Assembly (NCBI GenBank): GCA_020726505.1
Contig: JAHLEZ010000013.1
Span: forward strand, 1,736,001-1,800,000
Reading direction: 5' to 3'
DNA length: 64,000 nt
Origin: Leptodontidium sp. MPI-SDFR-AT-0119
Taxonomy: Eukaryota; Ascomycota; Leotiomycetes; Helotiales; Leptodontidiaceae
This document shows, in pieces, positions 22,140-34,349 of this stretch; the stretch's first letter is position 1; every line of letters begins with the position of its first letter. The notes below the pieces were generated by a model, which was not told the DNA's origin, did no database searches, and saw only the letters and a program-made list of their open reading frames with translations. The position numbers and the translations under genes are program-made.

Positions 22140-23033
22140 TTGTTACGGGGGGTGCAAATCATGATGCCGGACACAGCACCATATGATATCCTGTTCATGG
22201 ACCAGGCTGAAAATGAGGCCAATACTGTACCAACCCCGAATGATATAAATGGTTCCGAAATCTTGATCCACCAGTCCAGTGGCTCACGACTTGTGAGGAT
22301 GCAGCAAAGATTCGTCATGAAATTCGGCGTTCAAGTTAATCCAATTGAGGCCCATAATATGCTTTACGTGGCTAAGTCTACGACGGTGCCTGTTCCTAGA
22401 GTCTACGCTATTTATCAGAGTCCTTCAGAGAACGAGAGCGTCATCACATATATTGTCATGGAATATGTACCGGGAACGACACTTCTGAAACTATGGGCCA
22501 AGTTGGATCAAGTTCATAAACTATCCATCGCCAAGACTCTTCGAACCTGCTTTGATGAGCTGAGGCATCTAGAGCACCCAGGCTATTTCGGCAATATTAC
22601 TGGCGGACCACCACTTGATGACATGTTCTCAGCAACGGAGGGAGCCCAGGAAGTGAAGACATCGTTTGAGACAGAGGATGAATTGATAGACTGCATAATT
22701 CGGATATACTTCCTCGAAACTGGCGACCGGATGGCCCATAAGACTCAGTATTACCAACATGTCCTGCCCACTATTCTTCGGGGCGATGGTTCTCCTGTCT
22801 TCACCCACAATGACTTTCAGAGGAAGAACATTATGGTTCGGCCTGATGGAATGCCAATCATAATCGACTGGGAGTTTGCGTCATGGTATCCAACCTACTG
22901 GGAATACTCGACGGCTACTTATTCCAATGGTGGTTGGAACGATGATTGGCACGAATATGTACGGATGGTATTGGACGAATACCCAAATCAGTCTCTATGG
23001 CTATCAACCATGAAGCTCGAAATGTGGTCTTGA
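22140..23033 (+). CDS. APH-family phosphotransferase (protein-kinase-like fold)
   Basis: Single-exon gene of 297 residues from ATG 22140 (MLRGVQ); ATG at residue 8 or 9 (MMPDTAPYD) is an alternative start. It belongs to the large fungal aminoglycoside-phosphotransferase-like group. VMKFG (59-63) is the ATP-binding Lys strand, VPVPRVYAIY (83-92) the typical mid-lobe signature, and YIVMEYVPGTTL (104-115) the hinge. FTHNDFQRKN (221-230) is the Brenner catalytic loop with His223, Asp225 and Asn230, and IIDWEFASWYPTYWEY (241-256) holds the metal-binding Asp243. The Brenner motif reads HND where HGD is usual. All catalytic positions are present, so it should be active, but the substrate cannot be told from sequence; fungal members are mostly uncharacterised. 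It lies just right of the decayed 235-bp repeat region. Confidence 0.88.
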   Translation: MLRGVQIMMPDTAPYDILFMDQAENEANTVPTPNDINGSEILIHQSSGSRLVRMQQRFVMKFGVQVNPIEAHNMLYVAKSTTVPVPRVYAIYQSPSENESVITYIVMEYVPGTTLLKLWAKLDQVHKLSIAKTLRTCFDELRHLEHPGYFGNITGGPPLDDMFSATEGAQEVKTSFETEDELIDCIIRIYFLETGDRMAHKTQYYQHVLPTILRGDGSPVFTHNDFQRKNIMVRPDGMPIIIDWEFASWYPTYWEYSTATYSNGGWNDDWHEYVRMVLDEYPNQSLWLSTMKLEMWS

Positions 23034-23125
23034 GAATGCGGGTCGATGGCATCTGGCATGACTTGGTGAATGACGAGGGCTGATCTGAAATCGACATGTG
23101 CGCCTCCAGAAGTACCACTGAGCAG

Positions 23126-23386
23126 CGTTCAAAAGAAGGCCGGAGGCTAGCTTCTGACGAAGAAGATCATGACCTAGCTCACAAAAGAGCGAAAATCATG
23201 CTTTCTAGACGAATTCATAAGTAATTACATGAACACTAGATCTTTGAACCGGAAGCAAATTACGTGAATGCCTGGTTTCAGCAGACAAAGATTGATATCA
23301 AGGGCGAGAGCTTGCCTTTGATGGCACCAGTGATGAGAACAATGGTTGACGACCCCAGACAAAACTATTCGGCTTCGATATTATGA
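23126..23386 (+). pseudogene. Short gene remnant with two in-frame stops
   Basis: One frame reads GRRLASDEEDHDLAHKRAK, IMLSRRIHK, TAA, LHEH, TAG, IFEPEANYVNAWFQQTK, DIKGESLPLMAPVMRTMV, ending at TGA. It looks coding on both sides of the stops, and each stop could come from CAA or CAG by one C-to-T change. It is out of frame with the APH gene ending 92 bp upstream, so it is not that gene's tail. Family not recognised. Confidence 0.4.
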
Positions 23387-24908
23387 TTACATTGCATTTT
23401 TCATCTTTTCAGCCTTTTCCCGATATAAATAACATCGCGCACAAGAGGCACATCCACCCTGAAGTCGTTGCGGTCTGGATCACCAACTGGGGCGCGCGGC
23501 TGGACGCCTGCTCTGATTTCGACCCACATCGGCTGCACCTCGAGCACTCAAAACTAGTGTCCCGCGGTCAACAAGGTCTGACCTCTCTAGTTGAGAGTTT
23601 GCCACTCCATAGGTTATAACCCTACGCTAGGCTCAAGTCCAGAGTCCCTTGAGACACTGTATCCACCACGATCCAGCGATCCTGTCCATGACCGAGGGGA
23701 ACAAAAGGGCAGGGAAGTGGATGATTGAGATGATTGATTCGCTGGCTGTGAGATTGCCTTACCAAAGGATTACATGAGGTTCAGGAGAAGAACCATATAT
23801 GCCATGTAAAGGATAATCATATTAGCGGGACTAAGAAAGGGGATATCGCCGATGGCAAGCTTGCTGATGGTGACATTACGCAGCAGTAATGCCATGTTAG
23901 GGAGAGTCGTATTAGTGCCTAGTGGCACTATGAGGTTTATGCGAATCCTAGTAGTTTATGTAAATTCTAGTATTCCAGGATCGTATCGGCACCGATCCTA
24001 CCGAAGCTTCACGACAAAGAGCGAGGAGGGTTAGCTGATAGCCGTCAGCCAGAGGTAGAGATTCATACAGGATCGATGCCGCATCTGGGGGGTGACACCA
24101 AGGCCCAGTGATATTCGAAAATTTGTATAAATCTTCGCAACACAGAATCACGCCAGTGGCAGCGACAAAATGGTGCAGGATCAGTAGGGTACAGAGGTGG
24201 AGATTCATACAACGGCAATGCCGCGTCCAGAAGGTGTCACACCAAGGGCTAGTGGCATTAGGGGAGCAAGGCAGAATCACTCCTCTATCCACCTCAATCA
24301 GCCATCTCCACTGGCGATACAAGCACACTTGTTACCCCTCCTTTTTTTTTTCGATATGGCCCCGCGTGAAGTACAACGAAACATCCAGAAAGTTGGGCAG
24401 CAACGCTCGATGCCAAAAGACGGAAGTCAGTAAGCTATTTGCACTGGTTGTGTACTTTGACTAATAGTTGATAGAGGAGCGACCACAAGAGATCAAGAAA
24501 TAAACACGGACAAACAAAAACGCCGACCTCCAACAAGTTTCCGAAGTCCTACATGATTTGCCAATTACCCAAGTAATCCAGGTTTCTACAAAGCTTAGTT
24601 GCCCAAGCTAAGTCAGAGTAAGACGTCAAAGTCGACAAAGACATTTCATGTCCGACTCCTGGAAATTATACAAATACATGGTTTGAGCTATCTGCCGGAT
24701 GGCTGGATTGTTGCCCCGGTGCGTAGGCATCTCATTAGGACGTGCCATGCGTCTCGGGATCCTCGCTGCATTATAAACAAGGAATACATCTGCCTAATGA
24801 GCGGCCACAGAATCCTGACTGCCATAGAAGACCGTGATATGAGGGTCCGTACCACGGAGTACACGGCGGCCATGGATTCTCGTTCTTGTGGTTGAATAGT
24901 CTGCAGCT
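23387..24908. other. Intergenic with a 70-bp direct repeat
   Basis: No gene is supportable. A segment at about 24050-24120 (GAGGTAGAGATTCATACAG, then ATGCCGCATC, GGTGACACCAAGG) recurs at 24194-24261 (GAGGTGGAGATTCATACAA, then ATGCCGCGTC, GGTGTCACACCAAGGG). Differences are mostly transitions. This stretch is the insertion target of the Tc1-like element to its right. Confidence 0.45.
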
Positions 24909-25995
24909 TTGTAAGAGTTGTGGCCATTACTCCCGACCCCCCTGAAGCGAAGTCTGCCCCGCATCCCGATTTCTAGTACCTTCTTTTTAAAAATCTATAT
25001 CTTTACGATTCTCTTATAGAATTGCTTTAAACTGGAAATGGAGTCTCTTCTTTACTCTCCCTCATAGCGAAAGACACCTTAAAGCGAATGGGGTACTCTT
25101 GTACGTTCTATAGTACGATCGATGTAGAAGGCTAGAAATTCGGCTCACGAGATTACTCGACAAACTAGTATATCTCGTTTTATAATTCGACGCTAGATTT
25201 ATACTAAAACTTCTCGTACTTAGAGAAAAGGGAAATTAACTTGATCGAAATTAATCTCTAAGCATTAAATTCGTTGAAATTATTTAATATATAGCATTAA
25301 ATTAGTCGACTCACCGGTTGTCTTTTGAGCGAGTTAAAGTGTACTTAAATATCGAGGCTCTTACCCGCACTATTTAAAGAGAGCTTCGTTATGTAAGTTA
25401 TTAACGATGTATTGCGTGTCTTAGGCCTTTTATTTCTCTAAAGTAAGCTAAGAAACGTCTCGATTTTACTCTCTCGCACTAGTAGTAAGGTACATCGGAC
25501 TACGTAGCGAGTCGACTTAATAAAAGGGATTAGAGGAAGGTTATTTAGAGCGACGAATGTATCTTCGAGCTTAGGAAGATAGGCCAAATCTAAGTTACTT
25601 AAAGAGTCGACGAAAAGTATTGTCTTAATTATATTAAATTAGTATATCGATTAGGACGAGTATTAGTAATAATCTAGGGAGTTATTAATTAGGACTAGAA
25701 GTCGCCTCTCGTGTTTTTATAAAAGGAAGAAGGCTTAAAAGGTGTTAATTCGAAGGCCTATCTTTATTAAGTACTCGAGGTAATTGTCTTTCTAAAGTTT
25801 AACGAGATAAAACCTGAGTATATCTTTATAGAGGATAAAGTAAAAGTTTACTTAGAATATACTCGATACCTCGACTCGAGCATAGTATTCGAGGCTTTAA
25901 GTGACCTCTTTCTTCACTTAATTTAAACTTAATTAAGAAGGTTTAGAGATAAATAAAAGAAAAGCTTAAAAGTTACTATTTGTACTAACTTTTAT

Positions 25996-26000
25996 TAAGG
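25996..26000. repeat. Left 5-bp target duplication of the Ty3/gypsy element
   Basis: TAAGG directly before the 5' LTR; it is repeated at 32574-32578. Confidence 0.88.
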
Positions 26001-26300
26001 TGTTACGACCTACGATGCGCCTTGCATTCTAACCGACACGGGCTCGTAGTATCGCTGGCTATGCGACGGCGCTAAGCCTGATAGGGAAGACTTGGTGGCG
26101 AGCCTGCGACATGTGGATGAATGGCCCCCGACTACGCTAGGCCCCATTAGGAGGCTCCTTCATGTATTTATACTCGAGCTCCCTCTTATAGAGAGCTCTC
26201 CTTTTCTCCTTGTCTTTTCTTCTCGATTCTGAGCGTAGCCTTAGGTCTAAATATAAAGCTTAAGTTAACTCGCTGTATTAACCTTTGGCTAGCCGTAATA
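26001..26300 (+). repeat. 5' LTR of the Ty3/gypsy element
   Basis: 300 bp, TGTTACGACC ... AGCCGTAATA. The 3' LTR is the same length. Differences between the two are almost all C/T or G/A transitions. The terminal CA has become TA here. Confidence 0.93.
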
Positions 26301-27798
26301 TAAGAAAAGACTAATACCCCTTTACTATAAAGCGTTATATCTCACTTAGTCTTGCGCCTTGTCGACCTGCCCTTGTAATAAGTTAATAACGAGCCTTAAT
26401 ACCTTGGCTTATTCGATAGATAAGTACCTCTCTGCCCTCGTAGTAGACTGTCCTAGAGAAAGCTAAATATTCTCCCGCGGTTAACTTATTTTACTATAAC
26501 TTGACGCGCGCCCCTGTTTCGAACGCATGTCTAATCAACAACCTCAAACACCTCTCTACCTTACCTTACTACTACTGCCGACCTCTCTCCTGCGTCGGCG
26601 AAGCTCTAGAGAAAGGAGCGCCTCTATACGGTTAGGCTTTACCGACACCTTTATTCCTTTAGTTAAGACTCTCTTAGAGGAGCCGGAAAGCTTTAACAGA
26701 TTCGACTCAGACTTAGAGGACAAGCCCTAGCGTTTCTTCGACACATCGCTAGAGCCTATTAATATAGAAGGCCTTACCCTCACTTAATAAGCTAAGGTAG
26801 ATTAGTTAATCAAGGACTCTATTAGCTTTACTGTCGCCGCTACTGTCACATAAGCCCTCACTTAATATACTATTAATAACCCTCGCTAAGAGACTAACGC
26901 TTTTTCTCCTTTTAATTAATCTGTACGTGCTCTTACGGCGGACCTCTAGCTTATCGCCGACTATTACCTCCCTAAGTTAAACCCTGTTATCCCTGCCGTT
27001 AAGCTTAATAAAGTCAAGTACCCTTATACCCCCTTTAGCGATTATAAGGGCGAAATTAAATACGACGTCTAAAAGATAAATATAAAGCTCTTTATTTAGA
27101 GATACTTAAGTAACTTCCTTACTAGCGAATCGTAAGTCTACGCTTACTTTGAGTATATAAAGGGAGAGGCTAAGACTATTATTCTTTAATAAATAGACCC
27201 CGACTTTATTAAAGACTTTAATAGAGCCGCCGACGTCTTAAAGGCTTTAGACTAACGTTTCTTTAATTATAATTAAGTATAAGCCGCTAAGCTTAAGTAT
27301 AACTAACTATAAATAAGTAGTATAACTTATAATAAGTTCTATATAAAGTTCACGACATACGCGGTTATTAGAAAAATCTTACTTGACTACTAGTTTGACG
27401 ACGTATACGAGAAAGTCTTAGATAAGCTTAAGTACGACATCTGAACTAAGAAGTATAAATTTACTAGAGATTATATAGCTCTTAACGAGTTTTTAGCCGT
27501 CTTAGATTATGAGCTATAGAATATCGCTGCCGGACGAGTTAATAGACGTATTACTATTACTATCCGCGAAGCCCCTCAAGTCTCCTTTAATAATACTAAT
27601 ACTAGCGACTCACGCGGCATCTTAAAGAAGGACAGTTAGCGTTCGACTTCACTTACCCTTACTACTCACGTATAGAGACTACTGACTCCAAGACAGTCGT
27701 CAGATGTCCGCCAGCGTACGCCCTCTCCTTCGCCTGTCTTGCGCCGACTTAAGTCCTTTGTACCTCCTCTTACACTTAAGGACGTCTCTTCTAACACC

Positions 27799-27840
27799 TG
27801 TCTTTATTATAGTAAGACCGGCTATTAGGCTAGCGACTGC
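27799..27840 (+). pseudogene. Degraded gag zinc knuckle
   Basis: The frame reads C-x2-Y-x4-Y-x4-C (CLYYSKTGY, stop, ASDC), where CCHC is expected. The second Cys and the His have both become Tyr, and a stop has appeared between them: three transitions of RIP type. Confidence 0.7.
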
Positions 27841-29280
27841 CTTAAGCGTCGTAAAGATTAGGCTCTTGATAAGTCGATTTCTGAGCTAGTCGTCGGCGAA
27901 GATTTAGAGACTAACGAGCTATTAAAAAACTCTTAGGCCGTAATAAAGACTTACACCTTAGTATAAGCCATAATTTATAAAAGGACTTAGTATTTAATTT
28001 CTGTGTTCTTATTAAAGGACGATAATTCTTAATTAGTATTAAACTAAGAAGAAATAAATTCTTTATTAAGATACTTATATATATTAATAGTAGAATTAAT
28101 ATTTTTAGTACTATTAAAACCTCTTTTATATACTGACTCGTTAAGTAATTTGATATTTCTTTTGTATCTCTCCCTTAGCTAATCGTCTTAATTAATTATA
28201 ATAATAAGAAAGGCAAGCTAATCGACACGGCCGTCTTACTTACTTTGACAATTAATCGCTGGCGAATTAACTTCCCCTTCCTAGTGACTAACTTAAGTAA
28301 CACTGACGTCTTGATTAATTAGAAGTTCCTCGAGTATTACGACTTAAAGTAGTTATATATAAAGAACCGCAATCGGCTAGAATAACTATTAAACATGCCT
28401 GTCTAGCCGTACTTTAACTAACGAGTCTTCGTTGATATTAACTATTCCGACAAGTTAATTATTAAGTCTCACTAACTTAACACGAAATAAAGGGATGCCC
28501 TTATAAATATAAATGACTACCCCCGGAGACAAGTTAAGCTTACGGCGCTTAACGATTCCCTTAAGACAAAGGCCCCCGTCTGACTTATTACTAACGTCTC
28601 GCTAACTTAACCCTCGAGCTTTATTAGAGAAGTCAAAGAGCGCTTATAGGTTATAAAAGAGTAATTGAACCCTTTAATATCTTGTGATCTAGGATTATTA
28701 CTTAAGGACAAGAGAGCCCGTAGAGCCTCCCTAGCGAATTACTAGCTAAAGGCGCTTACTATAGAGATTTTCCTTATATCGGCAGTAGCGATATTTACGA
28801 CGTACCTTTGACTTAGGAAATCTAAAAGGAGTAAAGTGGAAACCTTTGTAATATTAATATATAAAATTAACTAGGAGTTAATTCGTTACTGGCGAGAGGC
28901 CTTAGACTAGTTAAGTGTCGAACTCGCATTAATAAACGGAGACTTAACCTTAAAAGAGGCCTTAGAAGTTAAGTACGCGTAAGATAATGAACTAGTAAGT
29001 AAGAAGCTCTTAATAAAGTATTAAGAGTATGCCCCCCTCTTCTCCCGGTGAGCCTCTAACGAGTTACTAGAATACCGCTAAGGCGTAGACTATTAAATCG
29101 AGCTTACTAGAGAGAACGACTTGTCCTTTAAACCTCTTTAACGTATAACTAAAGAATAATTATTAAAGACTAAGCGGTATATTATCGACAACTTATATAA
29201 AGGTTTTATTAAGCCCTCTAGCGTATTATATACGGCCCTTATCCTCTTTACTAAAAAAGCCGACGGCAGTCTCTAGCTAT

Positions 29281-29800
29281 ACGTCGACTACTAGAAGTTA
29301 AATACCCTGTCGAAGAAAGACTTATACCCGATTTTACTAATTGATAAGATAATAATACGTATTTATAAGGCAAAAGTCTTCACAAAGCTCGATATTTAGT
29401 AAGCCTTCTATCGTATTTATATGTCCCCTGAGAGTAAAGACTATACGACCTTTTATACCCAGTATAACACGTATAAGTATAAGGTCCTTCCTTTTAGTCT
29501 TATAAATAGTCTAGCGACTTTCTAACGTTTTATTAATAATATCCTTATAGAACACCTTGACGACTTTTACGTAGTATATATAAACGATATCTTTATATAT
29601 TCGTTTACTCTTAAGGAATATAAGGTCCACGTTAAGAAAGTCATAGTAATATTATAAGTACACGGACTTTAGGCTAATATTAAGAAGTCTAAGTTTAGCG
29701 TACAAAAGACTAAGTTCTTAGGATTTATTATTAGAGTCGATAGCGTGGAAGTAGACCTAGAAAAAATTAGTATAATTAAAGACTAATAATACGCCGATAA
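29281..29800 (+). pseudogene. Degraded reverse transcriptase core
   Basis: Recognisable blocks in one frame: YVDY-stop-KLN, YKVLPFSLINSLATF, RFINNILIEHLDDF, YINDIFIYS, and KTKFLGFIIRVDSVEVD. These are RT motifs of Ty3/gypsy elements. At least four stops interrupt them, and the YxDD box reads IND. Confidence 0.85.
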
Positions 29801-31973
29801 TTTACGGGGTATATAAAGTTACTTTAGCTTCTGTAACTTTTACCGCCAGTTTATTAAGGACTATAGTCGTATTACACGACCTCTTATAATATTTACTAAA
29901 AAAGACGTTCCCTTTAAATTTAATAGCGCCTATAAGGACGCTTAAGAAACTCTTTAAGAAGCCCTCTAATCTGCGCCAGTTCTTCGTTACTATAACCTTA
30001 TTAAATAGACACGGCTAAAGACTGACTCTTCTGACAGAGTCGTCGCTAAGATTTTATTTTAACTTTAAGAAGACAATACCTTTTACCCCGTGGGATACTT
30101 CTTGAAGACTATAATAGACTTTAAGCTTAATTATCCGATTTATAACAAAGAGATACTAGTGATTTTCCGGTCATTTAAGTAATATCGCCCGGAGCTCTTA
30201 AGTGCCTAGAAAAATGTCTTTATTTACACTGACTACTAAGCCCTAAAGTATTTCATGACTACTAAGGACCTTATAGTTAGGCAAGCTTAATAGGCTAAGT
30301 TTTTTATAGACTTTTACTTCACGATTATATATTATACTAGGACGACTAATACATTAGCTGACACCTTGTCTCGACGGGATTAAGACCTTATAGCTACGGA
30401 GGCACGTAAGCGGGCTATTCGTAATTAATAGCTAATTCTTACTAATAAGATTGACTTGCGAGTCGCTAGCGACCTTTAGCTCTCCGCCGTCGATCTTATA
30501 GACGCTTATATTAAAGTCGTAGAGACGATACCCCTAGTACTTATAGACGCTATAACCCTAAGTCGCGATACTAAGACACGTGACAAGCTAGAGCTAGAGC
30601 TAGAGTCGAATACAGAAGTATTAATCGACCCGGAGACGCCTACCGCGGAGGAGTTAGACTTTAACTTTATAATAATATATAACATCGTAGAATACGACGT
30701 TATCGACTAAGTACTCTTAACTAATAAGACCTCGCCTTCGCTAGAGCCTCTCTAATAAAAAGCTAAGGAGTAGTCGTTAGATTACGAGTTAGCAAGCGAT
30801 AAGTTACTTTTCTAAGGCCGCTTAGAAGTGCTTTTAAAACCGCTAGAGCTTCGTATAATACTTATTTATTATATATATTCTTAACCTTTAGTAGTATATA
30901 CGGGGATTAAAAAGATAAAGGCATTACTAAGTCACAAATATCACTAGAATAGCCTCCCCACGGATATAGCTCGATACGTAATAAATTATAGTTACTCTCG
31001 ACAAAAGGCCTGTAGAGATAAGACCCCTGGCTTCTTATACCCCCTATTAATCCCTGCTCGGCCGTATTAATACCTCACAATAGACTTTACGAAGTTATTA
31101 TTAGATAAGCACGGCTACAACTTCGCTATAGTTATTATTAACCGCTTGTCTAAGAAATTAGTCTCAATACTTTATAACGATACAATTACGGCTAAAGGTA
31201 TAACTATTCTCTTCCTCGTCTATTAGACTCGACACTTCGGCATGCCGGACTCTATTGTCTCAGACTAAGGACTTTAGTTTATCTCCTCCTTTTAGAAGGA
31301 GTATTATTATATCCTCGGGACTAGGGTAAAACTAACGACGGCGTATAACCTGAACGTCGACGGCTAGACGGAAGTGACGAATTAATATATTAAATAGCGG
31401 CTCCGTCCTTTTTATTACTATTGCTAAGATAATTGGAGTGACTTCTTATTAATTATAGACATCGCTTAATTAACGTTACCGCACGAGTCCTTAGGCCGCT
31501 TGTCCCCTTTTTAATTACTTAACGGCGTTAAACTAAGGACTTCTTAGGACTTAATTAACTTAAAGCCTCTGGCTATAGTAATAGAGAAACTTAATCGCGA
31601 GGAGGCTCTATAAGTAATATTATGAATAAAGGAGGTTATAAAAGTCGTATAGTCGTCCTTAAAGGATTAATAAGAGAAAATAAAACGACTAGTGAACTGT
31701 GGGCGACGCGCTGTCGATTAGGACGTTAGCGACTTAGTACTAGTCGACACTCGGAACTAGAATATCGACTGACCTTTAAGAAAGCTCTCTGATAAGTAGT
31801 ATAGCCTAACTAAGGTACTCGCTAAAGAAGGAGAGAGTTAGAGAGTTGAGTTCTTAGAGGACTAATAAATCTATCTCGTCTTTCACTCGCACTTACTCCG
31901 TAAGTATATTGACAATCCCTTACTTAGACAAGCTAGAGTTACGCCGGCACTTATTTAGCTATTACTTAAGTAA

Positions 31974-32090
31974 GATAAGTGGGAAATTAAAGGCATCCTT
32001 GGCTTTAAGGTTATGCGGAATAAGCTATTTTACCGTATTAAGTGGCTAGGCGCCGACGAAGACTTAGAGTAGTACTTATGCTTAGATACT
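31974..32090 (+). pseudogene. Degraded chromodomain
   Basis: WEIKGILGFKVMRNKLFYR and IKWLGADEDLE followed by a stop; this matches the W-E-V-E-x-IL ... Y-x-V-x-WxG plan of retrotransposon chromodomains, which direct insertion to heterochromatin. Confidence 0.8.
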
Positions 32091-32257
32091 ATGACAGCTC
32101 CGTATATAGTCAAACGGTTTTACTTAGAGTATCTTAACGCTAAAGGGCCGCTAAGAGCTCTCCTAAAATAGCTAGAGGCTTATAACGCCAGTATCGACGA
32201 CTATAACGACTTAGAGGACGACATAGTTATGGCTATAACTGCGCGGACGTAGTTTTT

Positions 32258-32270
32258 TAGGAGGGGGAGG
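32258..32270 (+). other. Polypurine tract
   Basis: TAGGAGGGGGAGG lies three bases before the 3' LTR, the expected primer site for plus-strand synthesis. Confidence 0.8.
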
Positions 32271-32273
32271 TAA

Positions 32274-32573
32274 TATTACGACTTACGATGCGCCTCGTAT
32301 TTTAACCGACACAGGCTCGTAACATCGCTGGCTATGCGACGGCGCTAAGCCTAATAGGGAAGACTTAGTGGCGAGCTTGCGACATGTGGATGAATGGCCC
32401 CCGACTACGCTAGGCCCCATTAGGAGGCTCCTTTATGTATTTATACTCGAGCTCCCTCTTATAAAGAGCTCTCCTTTTCTCCTTGTCTTTTCTTCTCGAT
32501 TCTGAGCGTAGCCTTAGGTCCAAATACAAAGCTTGAGTCAACTCGCCGTATCAACCTTTAGCCAGCCGTAACA
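32274..32573 (+). repeat. 3' LTR of the Ty3/gypsy element
   Basis: 300 bp, TATTACGACT ... CCGTAACA. The initial TG has become TA by a RIP-type change, while the terminal CA is intact, the reverse of the 5' LTR. Confidence 0.93.
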
Positions 32574-32578
32574 TAAGG
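32574..32578. repeat. Right 5-bp target duplication of the Ty3/gypsy element
   Basis: TAAGG directly after the 3' LTR. Confidence 0.88.
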
Positions 32579-32834
32579 AGTTAAAGATAGAAATCTAGTG
32601 ATTATAAGATTAAGTTAATTTATGTAATTTTAGAGCTTATACTAAGAGATTAACTTATATAATAAAAGATATAATTAGCGTTAAAGAACTAACTACTATA
32701 CACTAATCTACTACTTTAATTTTGAATTAAATTAATTAATAAATCATTGAGTTATACTCGATTATAAAAGAGGTAGTGTTTTAATGAGGCTCGCTTAGGG
32801 GGGGCCGGGAGTAATGGCCACAACTCTTACAAAA

Positions 32835-33849
32835 ATTAGGGATAATCCAGAGGAAGTCAGCATTGGAATGAGGGTAATACGGCGCACCGCATCCAGATAT
32901 GGGTAAACCCATAGAGTCTCGCACACTCTCTTGCCACATCCTCACAACCTTCGGTTCTACCAACTGTCCGCCTTGGAGGATTCGTCAACCAGACGATCTG
33001 TGCAAGAGATTATGTTAACTCTAGGATTTCAATCAGGGCGAAAGGAAATAATGGGGTCAAGTATGTTATTCTGTTGTGATAAAGAGATTCGACTCACCCT
33101 GGGATTGTTGATAGTTCCTTCTCCGAGCTCCCTGTATTCACTCGTTGGTGTAGGATCGATGGGCATAGTGACTGCAGATTCGCAAAGCTTAGACAAGAAG
33201 ATGAAAAGATAAAAGGAATCAAAATGTAGCTTTGAACAAGTGAAAGGATGAGAATTGGAATTGTTTTGCGGCGATAAAAGCCAAAAGAGGAAACGATGAA
33301 ATAAAACACTGCGATGATAGTAATAACCAAGAGAAGAGAAGACTTCTTATACTACCTAGGAGACATACAATGGAACTGGCTGAAGAGAATGCTTTTCTTG
33401 ATGTTAGCAGTTTCAAAGTACAGGGCCATCTCTGTGGCCCTCTTCATCTCGGAATTGTGTTTGTTGGTTTCTAAGGTAGTATTATTAGATATTCGAGTTC
33501 TCAAAGACGAGAAATCGGAAAGAGATTGCCATGTTGGTGTCTTGAACACAATCGAGAGCGCGCGGTTACGTCCCTATGCAGCATGTAAAACACCAAGAAC
33601 TGCTAGCGATGGCTCCTACTGCCATATTGGATGTACGCAGTTCAGAAGCAACCAATCGTACACCTGTGTGGCTATTTTCAGTACGCATTAATGTGTTGAT
33701 GCAGGAGTGGGTTGGCTAACCAGTACTCACTCGCAATCCCGGAACTGTCAAGCGCGCGCGCTACAATAACCGAGTTCCTTACATAATTCCCACTTACATA
33801 TTATTCCCGCTCCTCACTACTATTCCAAATAACTTTAAAAAATTACAAA
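32835..33849. other. Non-AT-rich spacer, no gene recognised
   Basis: About 1 kb of ordinary base composition between two degraded transposons. Several frames of 60-125 codons overlap each other on both strands (for example 33314-33691) with no motif. It may be former intergenic DNA. Confidence 0.4.
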
Positions 33850-34349
33850 ATGGTTAACGAAGAAGCTATAAAGGCTACTTTAGTAATATGTGAAAAAGAA
33901 TTACTTCTTAATTACACTAAGATTAGTGGAAAATTTGGTATCGAACGTATAACCCTTATAAAACGATATACTAAACCCTCTCGATAAAAGAAGCGATATT
34001 AAAATATCGACAATGCCTTACTAACGTATAAGAAAGGCTTTAATTACTTAGATTAATAAGCTAATTAAACGAAATCTTCCTCTTACTACTCAAATCGTTA
34101 AGAACCTTACAAAAGAAATTTTCGAACGAGAAGTAAACAAGAATTAAATCACTAACTTTATACAGAGAAGAAGAGACTAACTAAGAAGCGTATACCTTCG
34201 TAATCTTAACAATTAACGAGCGAAGTCTAAATACTCTTTTAATATAACCTACTTTTATAATTTAGTATAATTCTATGTTTTAATTTGTTCTTATAATGTT
34301 CAAATTAACAAGTTCTTAACTAATATACCTCGCTACTATACTTAGTTAA

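Larger units (their letters stand above)
26001..32573 (+). mobile_element. Full-length chromodomain Ty3/gypsy retrotransposon (chromovirus), RIP-inactivated
   Basis: 6,573 bp with two 300-bp LTRs and a perfect TAAGG duplication. Order of decayed domains on the plus strand: gag with a damaged CCHC knuckle (27799-27840), protease/reverse transcriptase (YVDY near 29281; YINDIFIYS at 29577-29603), RNase H, integrase (TRHFGMPDSIVSD near 31220-31265), then a chromodomain (about 31974-32090, KLFYRIKWLGADEDLE) and a purine tract before the 3' LTR. PR-RT-RH-IN order plus a chromodomain identifies a chromovirus. Stops fall at former Trp and Gln positions throughout, and the catalytic YxDD region carries an Asp-to-Asn change. 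No open frame longer than about 65 codons remains, so the copy is dead. It sits inside the Tc1-like element. Confidence 0.93.
24909..32833 (+). mobile_element. Tc1/mariner-like element, RIP-degraded, containing a Ty3/gypsy insertion
   Basis: The ends are inverted copies of TTTGTAAGAGTTGTGGCCAT followed by TACTCCCG[A/G]CCCCCC..AAGCGA (about 44 bp; left 24908-24952, right 32790-32834). Without the retrotransposon and its duplicated 5 bp the element is about 1.35 kb, right for Tc1/mariner. Its decayed plus-strand frame contains GVNSKAYLY and then PEYIFIEDKVKVYLEYTR at about 25741-25875, resembling the IFMEDGAxxH block (second Asp) of DDE transposases of this superfamily. Many stops are present. 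A TA duplication at the very ends is not evident, so the exact termini are uncertain by a few bases. Confidence 0.7.

Noticed and set aside
25996..32578. Active retrotransposon
   Set aside because: All core domains carry stops, the reverse transcriptase active site is altered, and the zinc knuckle has lost two metal ligands.
24967..32790. Possible protein-coding genes in the AT-rich block (for example short frames at 26527-26730 and 27704-27889)
   Set aside because: They are pieces of RIP-mutated transposon frames; stops occur every few dozen codons, and catalytic residues are changed.
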